Of a DNA stretch of 64,000 nt, positions 1 through 9,542 are shown piece after piece. Origin of the DNA: Maribacter litoralis (GTDB taxonomy: Bacteria > Bacteroidota > Bacteroidia > Flavobacteriales > Flavobacteriaceae); assembly GCF_003075045.1 (NCBI RefSeq), contig NZ_QCZD01000002.1, forward strand, positions 620,001-684,000. Reading direction: 5' to 3'. Made by a program: the position numbers and the translations under genes. The notes beneath the pieces are model-generated. The model had not been told where the DNA came from. It saw nothing but the letters and a program-made list of their open reading frames with translations, and ran no database searches. Each line of letters opens with the position of its first letter. Within the stretch, counting starts at the first letter, position 1.

Positions 1-1
1 A

Positions 2-217
2 AAAGGTATTGAAACATTAAATAACCCTGTTGTATTTATTTTTGATAGATACGGTAAGTTGTTGAAGCAATTAGGACCCACAGATGGATGGGATGGTAAT
101 TTTAACGGACAGCAAATGCCATCTACTGATTATTGGTTTCGCTTTGAATATGGCGAGCAAGAAGATGGCTTATTGGTTGCCAAAACCCGAAAAACTCATT
201 TTTCATTAAAAAGGTAA
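2..217 (+). CDS. C-terminal end of a secreted protein with a gliding motility-associated C-terminal domain (partial)
   Basis: The window opens inside a gene. Frame 2 reads about 71 codons to a TAA at 215-217. The peptide contains FDRYGKLLKQL, GWDGNFNG and MPSTDYWF and ends in a short basic tail, the pattern of the gliding motility-associated C-terminal domain (TIGR04131/CHU_C type). In Bacteroidota this domain directs large secreted or surface proteins through the type IX secretion system. The N-terminal part and function of the protein are outside the window. A strong palindromic terminator follows. Confidence 0.8.
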   Translation, partial: KGIETLNNPVVFIFDRYGKLLKQLGPTDGWDGNFNGQQMPSTDYWFRFEYGEQEDGLLVAKTRKTHFSLKR

Positions 218-313
218 AACCCTCAGGACAGGCTCATGAGGCATTTAAAGGAAATAAACTTTTAATTTCTAGGCAAGCCTCGGGGTATTATACCCTTTGG
301 CGGTGCCAATAAA

Positions 314-347
314 ATAAAAAAGGGGAGCAATTGCTCCCCTTTTTTAT
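314..347. terminator. Bidirectional palindromic terminator
   Basis: AAAAAAGGGGAGCAATTGCTCCCCTTTTTT is an essentially perfect palindrome with an A-run on one side and a T-run on the other. It sits between two convergent genes and can terminate both. Confidence 0.85.
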
Positions 348-362
348 TTGTATATGAGTCTT

Positions 363-1868
363 TTAAAAATTTATCGTATAGCTTAATGTGGCATTGGTTA
401 TACCTCTATCAATCATTGCAGGAGTAGTAATTCCTGCATTGAAAAGTCGTTCGCTAACATCTTGTTGAGAACGGCTTAAAGAAAAATCTAATTTACTTCC
501 TCCGAAATTATAGCCAATTCCGCCAGAAATAGCATTTAAATCTCCAATAGTATTGCCATTTGCGTAAGGACTTTGTTCAAAACGATAACCTGCTCTTAGG
601 CTAACTTGTTGAATTCTGTATTCGCCACCAAGTCTAAATGTGGAAACAGCGCCTAAATCACTTGCAATTTGTGAATTCACCGTTTGAAAACTTGGATCGC
701 TAGTAGGTCGTAGTTCCGATTGTGAAAAATCTTGGTAACCGTAATCGAAGCTTAATAGTCCGTCTTTTGCGAAAATAACAGCCAAACTACCTGTAAGTTT
801 ACTTGGCGTTTTAACAGTATACTTTTCAAAAAGGTTTACAATGTTGAAGTTGATGAAATTAATCTCTTCGTCAGCTAAATCAGAATTAATGCGTTGAGAC
901 GTATTATCTTCTAAACGGTACCAAGTTGGAGATTGGTAGCTACCGCCTAAACGCACATTATCATTTAATTTTGCAATAGCACCTAAGCTAAAAGAGAAAC
1001 CATTTCCTTCTGTTTCCAAATAATTATCAAAAGTGGTTCTTGTAATTTCAGAATTGGGTTCATATCCTCCTTCTGTAAATTCATCATATTGTGTGTATAG
1101 AACACTGTGAAAATTTAACGAGGCGCCTAAGTAGATATCTTCTTTATATTGAGAAGCGACATTTACTGTAAATTTACTATTGTAGCCCGTAGTTCTTCTT
1201 ATGAAATCTTGATCAACAAAATCATAAAGTGTATTGCTTACATAATTAGTGTTCGAGTCATCTTCGGTTTCCGGGTCAAGTATACCACCATAATATCCTA
1301 AAAATGCCTGTTGGTCACTATATCCTTGAAATGCGCCAATATCAAGATAGGCTTCTTCCAAGAATTCACCATCTTGTACAAGAATGGAACCAAATGGCGT
1401 GCCCTGTGCATATTCTGAGAAATAGGTGTCAATACCTTGATTACTACTGCCCGAAACATAATATTCGTTATCGAAATTATCTACTAAATCGTAATTAAAG
1501 GCAAGTGTAAATTTTTGCCAATCGGAATTTGGGTTCGTATTTCTAAACACGAATACCCCACCTAATTGGTTCATTTCAAAATTATTGTCTTTTGTAATAT
1601 TGGCATCACCAAAATAACGGGCATCATTATTTATATGATAATTAGATCCCGAAATTGTAAAAAGGCTATTGCTGAAAACCGCTGATCCGGCAGGGTTTAT
1701 GTTTAAGGATGATAAGTCGCCGCCAAGTGCTCCAAAAGCACCTCCCATGGCTTGAAAGCGAGCAGTACCTTGAAGGTTTTCAGTGCCGTAACGTAAGGCT
1801 TCATTTATATTTTGTGCACTACCAATGGCGCATGCCATTAGTATTACGAAAGTTAAATATCTTTTCAT
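363..1868 (-). CDS. OmpP1/FadL-family outer-membrane transport protein
   Basis: 501 residues. A signal peptide (about residues 1-18, ending GSAQ) precedes a region with AMGGAFGALGGDLSSLNINPAG, the N-terminal hatch-type signature of FadL/OmpP1-like barrels (often annotated hemin receptor in Bacteroidota). The rest is alternating polar/hydrophobic strands ending in an aromatic-terminal strand (TLSYTINF), as expected for a BAM-inserted barrel. FadL family members move hydrophobic compounds across the outer membrane; the substrate here cannot be told. It lies 32 bp downstream of the Ser/Arg-rich lipoprotein gene on the same strand and may be co-transcribed. Confidence 0.85.
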   Translation of the reverse strand: MKRYLTFVILMACAIGSAQNINEALRYGTENLQGTARFQAMGGAFGALGGDLSSLNINPAGSAVFSNSLFTISGSNYHINNDARYFGDANITKDNNFEMNQLGGVFVFRNTNPNSDWQKFTLAFNYDLVDNFDNEYYVSGSSNQGIDTYFSEYAQGTPFGSILVQDGEFLEEAYLDIGAFQGYSDQQAFLGYYGGILDPETEDDSNTNYVSNTLYDFVDQDFIRRTTGYNSKFTVNVASQYKEDIYLGASLNFHSVLYTQYDEFTEGGYEPNSEITRTTFDNYLETEGNGFSFSLGAIAKLNDNVRLGGSYQSPTWYRLEDNTSQRINSDLADEEINFINFNIVNLFEKYTVKTPSKLTGSLAVIFAKDGLLSFDYGYQDFSQSELRPTSDPSFQTVNSQIASDLGAVSTFRLGGEYRIQQVSLRAGYRFEQSPYANGNTIGDLNAISGGIGYNFGGSKLDFSLSRSQQDVSERLFNAGITTPAMIDRGITNATLSYTINF

Positions 1869-1900
1869 AGCAATATTTCGATTTTGATAAGTGATTGATT

Positions 1901-3220
1901 TTAGTTTCTTCTGCCGCTGCTACTTCTTGAAGATCCAGAAGATCTAGATGATCCGCTACTTGAACTTCTAGAGCTGCTTCCGCTGCTGTAGGATCTGCTA
2001 CTAGAACTACTTCTGCCTGAGCTATAACTGCTACTGCTTCTTGAACTGCTGCCGGTGCTTCGGTAAGAACGACTTGAACTACCAGAGCTTCTACCTGATG
2101 AATAACTTCTTGAGCTACTACCAGAGTTTCTGTAAGTGGAAGTTCTTGGTACCGCAACCCTGCTACTGCTAGATCTAGTTGAACTGGAACTATAGGTTCT
2201 AGGACTGCTACTATATCTGCTGCTGTAGTTTCTTGAAGAACTACTATATCTAGGTGTAGCTCTTGTACTTCTACTTGTTCTGTAGGCTCTATTTTGATCT
2301 ACACCGACTGTTCTTCTAGTAGTTGAATTTCCTGAATAGGTTCTTGAACTACGAGTGTTTGCAGAACTTCTTGCCGTAGTGGCGCGTGTAGAAGTACTTC
2401 TATATCTTGGTGAGTTGCCTCTGGTGTTTACATTAGAACGACCTCTTGCCGCTGTTGAAGAAAGTCCGCTGTTATTGGTACTTGTTCTTGTATAATTTCC
2501 TCTTCTTGAATTGTTGACCGCATAGCTTCTGTTGGTATATCCACGATAACGGTTGTTATATCTATTTCCGTAGCCGTATCCATAAGCATATCCATAATAA
2601 GGACGGTTCCATCCAAATCCGAAACCTGCATAGCCAAATCCAAATCCGGTATAACCCCAGTTATTCCATCTATTCCATCCCCAAGGTCTGTTCCAGCCAT
2701 AACCGTAGTATCCGCCATAACCCCAGTTGTTCCATCCCCAATTGTTCCAACCCCAAAATGGGTCGTTCCAACCGTAAAAACCTCCATAACCCCAGTTGTT
2801 CCAACCATTATTATGTATATAAATACTTACATCGGCATTGTTGCTACCCCAGCTACCATAACCTTCATAGTCATTTGCATCGGCGTAATAATCCGTTAAC
2901 TGCTCATCGGTAATTGTGTCATTTACAATATTGCTTGAATAAGAATCTACATCGGTAAATATTTCACTATCCAATATTTGATCATATTGATCGGCTTTAT
3001 CGCCAAAATATGCTGAATAGGTATCGTCTTGAGCGGAGTTTTGGTTGTAATTTCTTTGTTCCGGTCTTCTTTCTACTGTTCTGGTAACATCATCTGAATA
3101 GATGCCGTCATTGTCGTAATATGAAGATTGCTGGTAGGTACCGCAAGAAGCTGTAAATATAGCAAGGGTTACCAACATTGAGATGTTGCGAAGTTTGTTG
3201 TGGGGTAAGGAATATATCAT
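1901..3220 (-). CDS. Low-complexity lipoprotein with Trp/Gly/Asn/Tyr-rich and Ser/Arg-rich regions
   Basis: 439 residues, function not recognised. The N-terminus is a lipoprotein-type signal (hydrophobic stretch then FTASC, Cys near residue 26); a start at 3178 (Met15) would also leave this signal intact. Residues about 30-130 are acidic and Tyr/Asp-rich. Residues about 130-230 repeat [18 protein letters not shown] units. The last 200 residues are almost only Ser, Arg, Tyr, Thr and Gly and are strongly basic. Such sequence suggests a disordered or sticky surface/periplasmic polypeptide. It is divergent from proS and upstream of the FadL-like gene. Genes of this kind have been mislabelled prolyl-tRNA synthetase because of the neighbour. 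Confidence 0.75.
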   Translation of the reverse strand: MIYSLPHNKLRNISMLVTLAIFTASCGTYQQSSYYDNDGIYSDDVTRTVERRPEQRNYNQNSAQDDTYSAYFGDKADQYDQILDSEIFTDVDSYSSNIVNDTITDEQLTDYYADANDYEGYGSWGSNNADVSIYIHNNGWNNWGYGGFYGWNDPFWGWNNWGWNNWGYGGYYGYGWNRPWGWNRWNNWGYTGFGFGYAGFGFGWNRPYYGYAYGYGYGNRYNNRYRGYTNRSYAVNNSRRGNYTRTSTNNSGLSSTAARGRSNVNTRGNSPRYRSTSTRATTARSSANTRSSRTYSGNSTTRRTVGVDQNRAYRTSRSTRATPRYSSSSRNYSSRYSSSPRTYSSSSTRSSSSRVAVPRTSTYRNSGSSSRSYSSGRSSGSSSRSYRSTGSSSRSSSSYSSGRSSSSSRSYSSGSSSRSSSSGSSRSSGSSRSSSGRRN

Positions 3221-3316
3221 CGGATCAAAATTATATTGTTGAACATATTAAAAATAACTAGTTTTACCCAATTATTACATACTAAGAATCACAAAATTTG
3301 TGCCAAAGTCCAGATA

Positions 3317-4792
3317 ATGAGTAAAAAGTTGACAAAGAGAAGCGAGGATTATTCCAAGTGGTATAATGAATTGGTAGTTAAAGCTGATTTAGCCGAAAAC
3401 TCCGGCGTAAGAGGTTGTATGGTCATTAAACCATATGGTTTTGGTATTTGGGAGAAAATGCAAGCTGGTTTGGATAAGATGTTTAAAGAGACGGGACATG
3501 AAAATGCCTATTTTCCTTTATTTATTCCAAAATCATATTTGAGTAAAGAGGCTAGCCATGTGGAAGGTTTTGCTAAAGAATGTGCAGTTGTTACACATTA
3601 TAGATTAAAAAATGCAGAGGATGGTAGTGGAATTATAGTTGATCCCGATGCTAAACTAGAAGAGGAGTTAATTGTTAGACCAACTTCTGAGACCATTATT
3701 TGGGATACCTATAGAAAATGGATCCAATCTTATAGAGACTTACCATTATTGATCAACCAATGGGCAAATGTGGTTCGTTGGGAAATGCGTACGAGATTAT
3801 TCTTGAGAACGGCAGAATTTTTATGGCAAGAAGGTCATACAGCTCATGCTACTGAAAAGGAAGCTATTGAAGAGGCTGAGCAAATGATGAACGTATATGC
3901 TGATTTTGTTGAAAACCATATGGCAGTACCCGTAATAAAAGGTACAAAGACAGAAAGTGAACGTTTTGCCGGTGCTATTGAAACCTATTGTATTGAAGCT
4001 TTAATGCAAGATGGTAAAGCTTTACAAGCTGGTACATCTCACTTTTTAGGTCAGAATTTTGCAAAAGCCTTTGATGTTAAGTTTGCTACCAAAGAAGGTG
4101 GTAAAGAGCACGTTTGGGCAACTTCTTGGGGAGTTTCAACCAGATTAATGGGTGCGTTGGTTATGACGCATAGTGATGATAACGGATTGGTGATACCGCC
4201 AAAATTAGCACCAATACAAGTTGTAATCGTTCCTATTTATAAGGGTATAGATCAATTGGATCAAATTTCGGAAACAGTCAATCCTTTGGTAAAAGAGTTG
4301 AGGTCAAAAGGTATTTCGGTGAAATTCGATAATAGGGATACGCACAAACCAGGATTCAAGTTTAATGAATACGAAATGAGGGGCGTACCTGTTAGATTGG
4401 CCATAGGACCAAGGGATATGGTAAACGGAACTTATGAAGTTGCTAGAAGAGATACACTGCAAAAAGAAACGGTGAATGCGGAAGATGTAGTTGCTAAAAT
4501 TGAGTTTTTAATGGATGATATTCAAAAGAATATGTATCAAAAAGCACTTGATTATAGAACGGAACATATTACCGAGGTGGATTCTTATGATGAATTTAAA
4601 AAAGTTTTAGAAGAAAAAGGCGGATTTATTTCTGCCCATTGGGATGGTAGTAAAGAAACCGAAGAACGTGTAAAGGAAGAGACAAAAGCCACTATACGTT
4701 GCATTCCCATTGATGCCAAGAGCGAAGAAGGTGTCTGTATGGTTACCGGTAAACCATCTCATAAAAGGGTGTTATTTGCAAAAGCATATTAA
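3317..4792 (+). CDS. proS: Prolyl-tRNA synthetase (archaeal/eukaryotic-type, ProS type 3)
   Basis: Charges tRNA-Pro with proline in the cytoplasm. The protein is 491 residues from the ATG at 3317 ([20 protein letters not shown]), typical for the short ProRS without the bacterial editing insertion. Class II motifs are visible: RPTSET around residues 121-126, the [18 protein letters not shown] block, and the anticodon-binding domain with VVIVPIYKG followed by a zinc-binding-like C-terminal region with KATIRCIP and [11 protein letters not shown]. An upstream in-frame ATG at 3236 would add 27 non-family residues, so the inner start was chosen. It leaves a 96-bp divergent promoter region. Confidence 0.96.
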   Translation: MSKKLTKRSEDYSKWYNELVVKADLAENSGVRGCMVIKPYGFGIWEKMQAGLDKMFKETGHENAYFPLFIPKSYLSKEASHVEGFAKECAVVTHYRLKNAEDGSGIIVDPDAKLEEELIVRPTSETIIWDTYRKWIQSYRDLPLLINQWANVVRWEMRTRLFLRTAEFLWQEGHTAHATEKEAIEEAEQMMNVYADFVENHMAVPVIKGTKTESERFAGAIETYCIEALMQDGKALQAGTSHFLGQNFAKAFDVKFATKEGGKEHVWATSWGVSTRLMGALVMTHSDDNGLVIPPKLAPIQVVIVPIYKGIDQLDQISETVNPLVKELRSKGISVKFDNRDTHKPGFKFNEYEMRGVPVRLAIGPRDMVNGTYEVARRDTLQKETVNAEDVVAKIEFLMDDIQKNMYQKALDYRTEHITEVDSYDEFKKVLEEKGGFISAHWDGSKETEERVKEETKATIRCIPIDAKSEEGVCMVTGKPSHKRVLFAKAY

Positions 4793-4818
4793 TTTTTTTA
4801 AAAAAATATATTCAGGTG

Positions 4819-4848
4819 TTGCGATAGTGAAAAATATTTGTATTTTTG
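4819..4848 (+). promoter_or_regulatory. Bacteroidota-type promoter for the tRNA-Glu pair
   Basis: TTG at 4819-4821, 19 bp, then TATTTTTG at 4841-4848, matching the Bacteroidota sigma-A consensus TTG-N19-TAnnTTTG. It ends 22 bp before the first tRNA-Glu. Confidence 0.75.
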
Positions 4849-4870
4849 CATCCGCAATTGCGCAAAGTAT

Positions 4871-4942
4871 GGTCCGTTCGTCTAGGGGTTAGGACGCCAG
4901 GTTTTCATCCTGGTAACAGGGGTTCGATTCCCCTACGGACTA
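4871..4942 (+). tRNA. tRNA-Glu (TTC anticodon), copy 1
   Basis: 72 nt. The acceptor arm GGTCCGT pairs with ACGGACT, closing with a G-T pair. The D-arm is GTCTAGGGGTTAGGAC, the anticodon stem CCAGG/CCTGG holds loop TTTTCAT with anticodon TTC, and the T-arm AGGGG/CCCCT carries TTCGATT. CCA is not encoded. Confidence 0.97.
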
Positions 4943-4986
4943 CAAATTAAATTTTTTGGGGGTATCTCCAAAGTAAGTGACATAAT

Positions 4987-5058
4987 GGTCCGTTCGTCTA
5001 GGGGTTAGGACGCCAGGTTTTCATCCTGGTAACAGGGGTTCGATTCCCCTACGGACTA
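4987..5058 (+). tRNA. tRNA-Glu (TTC anticodon), copy 2
   Basis: Identical over all 72 nt to the copy at 4871-4942, 44 bp downstream. It is probably co-transcribed from the same promoter. CCA is not encoded. Confidence 0.97.
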
Positions 5059-5106
5059 CAAAATTAGAATGGATGAAAGTCCAATGAAATTATAACGAAG
5101 AATAAA

Positions 5107-5358
5107 ATGGCAAATCACAAGTCGGCATTAAAGAGAATTAGAAGAAACGAAGCAGTTCGTTTACGTAACAGATATCAGCATAAAACTACACGTAATGCTA
5201 TAAAAAGATTACGTGCAGAAGAATCTAAGAAAGATGCAGAGGCTCTTTTTCCAAGCGTTGTTAGCATGATCGATCGTTTAGCAAAACGTAATATCATTCA
5301 TGATAACAAGGCTGCTAACTTAAAAAGTAAATTAGCGAAGCACGTTGCCGCTTTGTAA
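5107..5358 (+). CDS. rpsT: 30S ribosomal protein S20
   Basis: 83 residues, very basic. It starts MANHKSALKRIRRNEAVRLR, the family signature, and keeps the helical Lys/Arg/Ala-rich body and NIIHDNKAANLKSKLAKHVA end of bS20. It binds 16S rRNA and assembles the small subunit. It is 48 bp after the second tRNA-Glu and followed by a strong terminator. Confidence 0.97.
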   Translation: MANHKSALKRIRRNEAVRLRNRYQHKTTRNAIKRLRAEESKKDAEALFPSVVSMIDRLAKRNIIHDNKAANLKSKLAKHVAAL

Positions 5359-5380
5359 GAGATTGCCTTAAGAAATTAAA

Positions 5381-5411
5381 AGCCTTCCATTTTTTGGAAG
5401 GCTTTTTTTAT
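5381..5411 (+). terminator. Rho-independent terminator after rpsT
   Basis: AGCCTTCC, short loop, GGAAGGCT, then a T-run. It lies between convergent genes and may serve both. Confidence 0.9.
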
Positions 5412-5421
5412 TGGTTAAATT

Positions 5422-6120
5422 TTATTCAAGCTGTTTTACAGGAAGTCTAAGTCTTCTCATTGATAAAAATCCTATAATAAAACAGAGGTACATAGTGGCT
5501 ATAGAGATATAGTGATACTTTGAAAGATTGTACGTGGTGTACAACGGATAATCAAAAGACAATATGTACATTAATATAGGGTAGCATATGTAAAACACAA
5601 GTAAGCCTAAGGTAATCCAAAACAGTAAGTTTTTTCTAGGTATAAACTTCTGTTCTTCAGAAAATATCTTGTACAAATAAGTTAGGCACGCAAATACTAA
5701 TATAATCGCTCCAACAATAATGGCATAATTTTGCGGTTCTGTGTAAAAGTCTTGCAAAAACAAATTGACTATACAGGTCAATAAAAATAAAGCACTGCCA
5801 TATTTGATGAAATTCCTACTTCTTTTTTTATCTATTAATTGATAGAAAATGTAGAAGAAATATAGATAAAACACAATGTCAAAAATGTTGAAAATTATAG
5901 TGTTGTAATTATAATATTCAGGTATATAGACTAGCTGTATGTCATCTACATCCCTAACGATTGCGCCTAAAATTTCTGACAGTAAAACATAGCTAAGAAT
6001 TATGGGTAGATATTTTAAAACGGTATCATAGTACAGTCTATATTTGGTAATGGATAAAACCAGCGCTATAAAATAGAGAGAGATATAGTAATTATTTAAA
6101 AGATACTCCAACATAGTCAA
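5422..6120 (-). CDS. Hypothetical multi-pass membrane protein
   Basis: 232 residues, no family recognised. About seven hydrophobic segments separated by short charged loops cover the whole length, and the C-terminus is basic (MRRLRLPVKQLE). This is an integral inner-membrane protein of the size of 7TM sensory modules found as stand-alone genes in Flavobacteriaceae. No catalytic motif is visible. It lies 23 bp downstream of the lipoprotein gene at 6144-6848 on the same strand, so the two may be an operon. Confidence 0.7.
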   Translation of the reverse strand: MTMLEYLLNNYYISLYFIALVLSITKYRLYYDTVLKYLPIILSYVLLSEILGAIVRDVDDIQLVYIPEYYNYNTIIFNIFDIVFYLYFFYIFYQLIDKKRSRNFIKYGSALFLLTCIVNLFLQDFYTEPQNYAIIVGAIILVFACLTYLYKIFSEEQKFIPRKNLLFWITLGLLVFYICYPILMYILSFDYPLYTTYNLSKYHYISIATMYLCFIIGFLSMRRLRLPVKQLE

Positions 6121-6143
6121 TGAGCGGTTTTACTGTGAAATAT

Positions 6144-6848
6144 TTATTGGTTTTTTGGTGGTGGTACTCCAGTGCCTCTATTTAATGTTAAACTTTCTTC
6201 ACCTTGTACTGTTGCCGGTGCAGCTTTCGTTGGGGTGGTAGTCGGTGCAAACGACGCATACGCTTTTGTATTGGTGTCGTTATTATGACCATATTCTACT
6301 TTAATAGGTTCAAAGCTGTTGTTCATGGGCACTGCTTCTTTGCCTTCAGTACCTTGTGCTATATAAAAAAGATAATCTCGTTTACCATCATTATATGTAG
6401 GGGATAGCATTATGCTGTTCTGTCTAGGATGTTTGATTGAATCTTTAGTTTTTGGGAAAAATTCCTCATTTGGGTAATTGGAGTAATAGAGTCGCAAAGT
6501 CGAAATTTCAACACCGGCATCGGCAGCTTCTTGCTCAATGTATTCTAAATATTGTTTGATGGTTTTATAGTCGTAGTAAACAAATCTACCAACATGGAAC
6601 TCTTTGTCATTTTTAGTAACCTTATTTATTGAATCTTCATAGCGTTGAATTAAGGGTACTCGCCTTTTTTCATACGAATCGTACATGTTTTTTGCTTGTG
6701 ATATCGGTACTATCTCTTGTGGTGCTAGAACAACTGGTTTTTCCGGTTTCTTTGGGTCTTGCTCTTTGGGTTGTTCATTGCAACTGATAGATGTAGAGAT
6801 GATAATTGCACATAAGAATTTGCCGATAAGGATAGATGGTCTTTTCAT
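6144..6848 (-). CDS. Hypothetical lipoprotein
   Basis: 234 residues, not recognised. The N-terminus MKRPSILIGKFLCAIIISTS then SCNEQ is a lipoprotein signal with Cys at about residue 23, followed by a Lys/Pro/Glu linker. The middle part (about 55-170) is soluble, with FHVGRFVYYDYKTIKQYLEY and a region around RLYYSNYPNEEFFP. The tail is low-complexity and Thr/Ala/Pro-rich. It is probably anchored on the periplasmic face of a membrane. Confidence 0.7.
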   Translation of the reverse strand: MKRPSILIGKFLCAIIISTSISCNEQPKEQDPKKPEKPVVLAPQEIVPISQAKNMYDSYEKRRVPLIQRYEDSINKVTKNDKEFHVGRFVYYDYKTIKQYLEYIEQEAADAGVEISTLRLYYSNYPNEEFFPKTKDSIKHPRQNSIMLSPTYNDGKRDYLFYIAQGTEGKEAVPMNNSFEPIKVEYGHNNDTNTKAYASFAPTTTPTKAAPATVQGEESLTLNRGTGVPPPKNQ

Positions 6849-6998
6849 TTTCTGATATTTAAGTGGTTATTAAAGAAAAATGCTAAAAGACTGGGGGATA
6901 GTTCTTTCTGATGTATAAAGATATTAAAAAAATAGTAGGAAAAATTTTTAAGATTATTTCCTTTTCAATTTGCGAAGGAAAGAATTCCAGGAAATAAA

Positions 6999-7027
6999 AA
7001 ATCCCGATTTCATGACAAAATCGGGAT
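6999..7027 (-). terminator. Terminator after rho
   Basis: AATCCCGATTTT, loop, AAATCGGGATT followed by a T-run when read on the minus strand. It sits 25 bp after the rho stop codon. Confidence 0.85.
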
Positions 7028-7051
7028 TGTAATTTATACTCAAAAAGAATT

Positions 7052-8686
7052 CTATTGATTCATTGTCATTAAGAACTCTTCGTTGTTTTTAGTTTGTTTA
7101 AAGCGTTGTTCGATAAACTCCATTGCTTCAACCGGGTTCATGTCGGCAAGGTACTTACGCATGATCCACATACGCTGTAACGTGTTTTCGTCTAACAACA
7201 TGTCATCTCTACGTGTACTTGAAGAAGTAAGGTCAATAGCAGGGAAAATTCTTCTATTGGCAATCTTACGATCCAATTGAAGCTCCATGTTGCCGGTACC
7301 TTTAAATTCCTCAAAGATTACCTCGTCCATCTTAGATCCGGTTTCCGTTAGAGCAGTAGCAATTATAGATAGTGATCCGCCACCTTCGATATTACGTGCT
7401 GCACCAAAGAATCTCTTAGGCTTATGTAACGCATTTGCATCAACACCTCCACTTAATACTTTACCCGATGCCGGTTGAACGGTGTTGTATGCTCTTGCCA
7501 AACGTGTAATGGAATCTAAAAGAATTACTACATCATGACCGCATTCTACCAATCTTTTTGCTTTTTCTAAAACAATATTGGCTACACGCACATGTTCTGT
7601 TGGTTCTTTGTCGAAAGTAGAAGCTACAACCTCGCCACGTACGTTACGTTGCATGTCAGTGACCTCTTCAGGGCGTTCATCGATAAGTAGTATTATTTGA
7701 TAAACCTCTGGATGGTTCGCTGCAATACCATTTGCAATATCCTTTAAAAGCATGGTTTTACCAGACTTAGGTTGCGATACGATCATACCTCTTTGTCCTT
7801 TACCAATTGGTGAGAACAAATCAATAATTCGTGTAGATATTGTGCTTTGGCGTTCAGCTAAATTAAATTTTTCTTGAGGGAATAACGGGGTCAAATGTTC
7901 AAAAGACACACGGTCGCGAACTATTTGAGGGTCTATACCGTTAATTTTATTCACCTTAATAAGTGGAAAATATTTTTCCCCTTCCTTTGGTGGTCTTACG
8001 TTACCCAAAACAGTGTCTCCGGTCTTAAGTCCGAAAAGACGAATTTGTGATTGAGAAACATAAATATCATCGGGAGATGATAGGTAATTATAATCGGAGG
8101 AACGTAAAAATCCGTATCCATCCTGCATAATATCCAATACACCTTCACTGGCTATAATAGAATCAAACTCATATTCAGGTTCTTTGTACCTGTTTTTAAG
8201 ATCCTTGTCAAAATTGCTTTTGTCATGGGGAGTCCTTGGGTTTGGTTTCTTCTTGTGATTGTTATTCTGCTGCGAATTTTTGTTGTTATTGTTGTTCGAC
8301 TGATTGGTAGACTTAGGTCTCGGTCTAGGTCTTTTTTGCTCAGTAGTTTCTTTGGCCTCGTTTTCTTGCGGAGTTTCCTTTTTTACGGGAGCAGCTTTTT
8401 CCGCAGCTGGTTTAGGGGCTGTGCTAGATTCTTTGCTCGTGTTTTGAACAACACGTTTTCTAGGTCTTGGTTTTGGTTTCGGCTTTTCTTCCTTAGGCTT
8501 ACTTGCTTCTTCTGTAGTGGTAGGAGCAATAGCGGCAGCAACTTTAGGGTTGGCAGCTTGTAAGTCCAAAATTTGATAAACTAAGTCTAGTTTTTTCAAG
8601 GTTTTGAATTTAGGAACCTTAAGTCCTTTAGCAATTTCCTGAAGCTCAGGTAGCTTTTTCGATTTTAAATCTGAAATCTCAAACAT
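7052..8686 (-). CDS. rho: Transcription termination factor Rho with long disordered insertion
   Basis: 544 residues. Hexameric RNA helicase that ends transcription. Order of parts: Rho N-terminal helical domain (about 1-45), a long Lys/Pro/Glu/Asn/Gln-rich low-complexity segment (about 50-165, with runs such as NNNNNK and RPRPRPK), an OB-fold RNA-binding domain ([17 protein letters not shown], about 175-250), then the ATPase with Walker A QPKSGKT near 305-312, Walker [17 protein letters not shown], and the [22 protein letters not shown] loop. E. coli Rho is 419 residues; the extra length is the N-terminal insertion, a known feature of Bacteroidota Rho. Monocistronic, with its own terminator. 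Confidence 0.97.
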   Translation of the reverse strand: MFEISDLKSKKLPELQEIAKGLKVPKFKTLKKLDLVYQILDLQAANPKVAAAIAPTTTEEASKPKEEKPKPKPRPRKRVVQNTSKESSTAPKPAAEKAAPVKKETPQENEAKETTEQKRPRPRPKSTNQSNNNNNKNSQQNNNHKKKPNPRTPHDKSNFDKDLKNRYKEPEYEFDSIIASEGVLDIMQDGYGFLRSSDYNYLSSPDDIYVSQSQIRLFGLKTGDTVLGNVRPPKEGEKYFPLIKVNKINGIDPQIVRDRVSFEHLTPLFPQEKFNLAERQSTISTRIIDLFSPIGKGQRGMIVSQPKSGKTMLLKDIANGIAANHPEVYQIILLIDERPEEVTDMQRNVRGEVVASTFDKEPTEHVRVANIVLEKAKRLVECGHDVVILLDSITRLARAYNTVQPASGKVLSGGVDANALHKPKRFFGAARNIEGGGSLSIIATALTETGSKMDEVIFEEFKGTGNMELQLDRKIANRRIFPAIDLTSSSTRRDDMLLDENTLQRMWIMRKYLADMNPVEAMEFIEQRFKQTKNNEEFLMTMNQ

Positions 8687-8887
8687 TAAGTAATAGAATA
8701 AATTATATAAGTAGTTTGTATTGTAAGAAGTAAATAATTTTATTTGGATAATCTCTAAGGAAGGTTATTCCTTAATTGGTAGGTGTTATGACGTGATAAC
8801 GTAGCAATATTACAAATTATTTTGAATAAAATGGCTATATTTTTTGAAAAGACCTGTATTTTTGCATCGTAAAGCGATAATAGATAT

Positions 8888-9298
8888 ATGATTCAGAGAA
8901 TTCAGAGCCTTTATTTAGTAATTGTGGCAATACTTACAGGTATTCTACCGTTCTTCTTTAATCTATGGATTGATGTAGATGGTACCGAGGTATATGCAAA
9001 CAATGAAATGCTCATTTCTATTGTGTTTTACGCAAGTGCCGTTTTAGCAATTTGGTCTATGGTACAATTTAAAAATAGAAAATCTCAGTTTGTTATTAAT
9101 AGGCTGAACATGATATTGAACGTTTTTTTATTAGGATTTTTCGTTTACCGATCACTAAACTTATCCGGAGAAGCTTCGGTTTCTGAGAAGGGTATTGGGA
9201 TGCTGATTCCAGTATTTTCTATCATTTTTTTAGTTCTTGCAAATAGGGCTATAAAAAAGGATGAAGATCTTGTAAAATCTGTCGATCGCTTGCGTTAA
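8888..9298 (+). CDS. DUF4293 family membrane protein
   Basis: 136 residues. It starts MIQRIQSLYLVIVAILTGIL, the conserved N-terminus of the DUF4293 family common in Bacteroidota. Four hydrophobic segments are evident, and the C-terminus is a charged cytoplasmic tail (ANRAIKKDEDLVKSVDRLR). Function unknown. It is divergent from rho, a neighbourhood often seen in this phylum. A -7-like TATTTTTG lies at 8857-8864, but no -33 box at proper spacing is obvious. Confidence 0.88.
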   Translation: MIQRIQSLYLVIVAILTGILPFFFNLWIDVDGTEVYANNEMLISIVFYASAVLAIWSMVQFKNRKSQFVINRLNMILNVFLLGFFVYRSLNLSGEASVSEKGIGMLIPVFSIIFLVLANRAIKKDEDLVKSVDRLR

Positions 9299-9327
9299 AC
9301 CTATAATCTTAGTAGTATTAGTGCGTT

Positions 9328-9357
9328 AAAACCCGGGGTAGTTACCGGGTTTTTTTA
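9328..9357 (+). terminator. Terminator after the DUF4293 gene
   Basis: AAAACCCGG, 8-nt loop, CCGGGTTTT followed by more T, 30 bp after the stop codon. Confidence 0.88.
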
Positions 9358-9430
9358 TGTCTTCACTTTTTTAAATATCACAGAAATATTGCAAGATTTC
9401 CTTAGCATGTGATAAACTGTTTACTTTTTC

Positions 9431-9464
9431 TTGAATTCTTCGTGATACCACAATTCTATGTTTG
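9431..9464 (+). promoter_or_regulatory. Candidate promoter of the DM13 lipoprotein gene
   Basis: TTG at 9431-9433, then TATGTTTG (TAnnTTTG) at 9457-9464. The 23-bp spacer is at the long end of the range seen in flavobacteria. It lies about 80 bp before the chosen start codon. Confidence 0.55.
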
Positions 9465-9542
9465 TATCAGGAAACAGCAAGGCTAACGATAGTCGTTAGT
9501 TACGCTGTTTTAAAAAATATAAACAATTTAAAAATTACGATT

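Noticed and set aside
1819-2157. 112-codon minus-strand frame rich in Ala, Val and Glu
   Set aside because: It lies within the Ser/Arg-rich lipoprotein gene and the gap after it; composition is what the repeat codons give in another frame.
2428-2808. 126-codon frame with Gly/Asp/Thr repeats
   Set aside because: Shadow of the WGYGG repeat region of the same lipoprotein gene in another frame.
3236-3316. 27-codon N-terminal extension of proS
   Set aside because: The sequence does not match ProRS and would use up the divergent promoter region; the ATG at 3317 starts the conserved protein.
4710-4892. 60-codon frame after proS
   Set aside because: Overlaps proS, the tRNA promoter and the first tRNA-Glu.
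4871-5058. Two identical 72-bp units considered as a repeat or attachment site
   Set aside because: They are both intact tRNA-Glu genes; no integrase or mobile gene is nearby.
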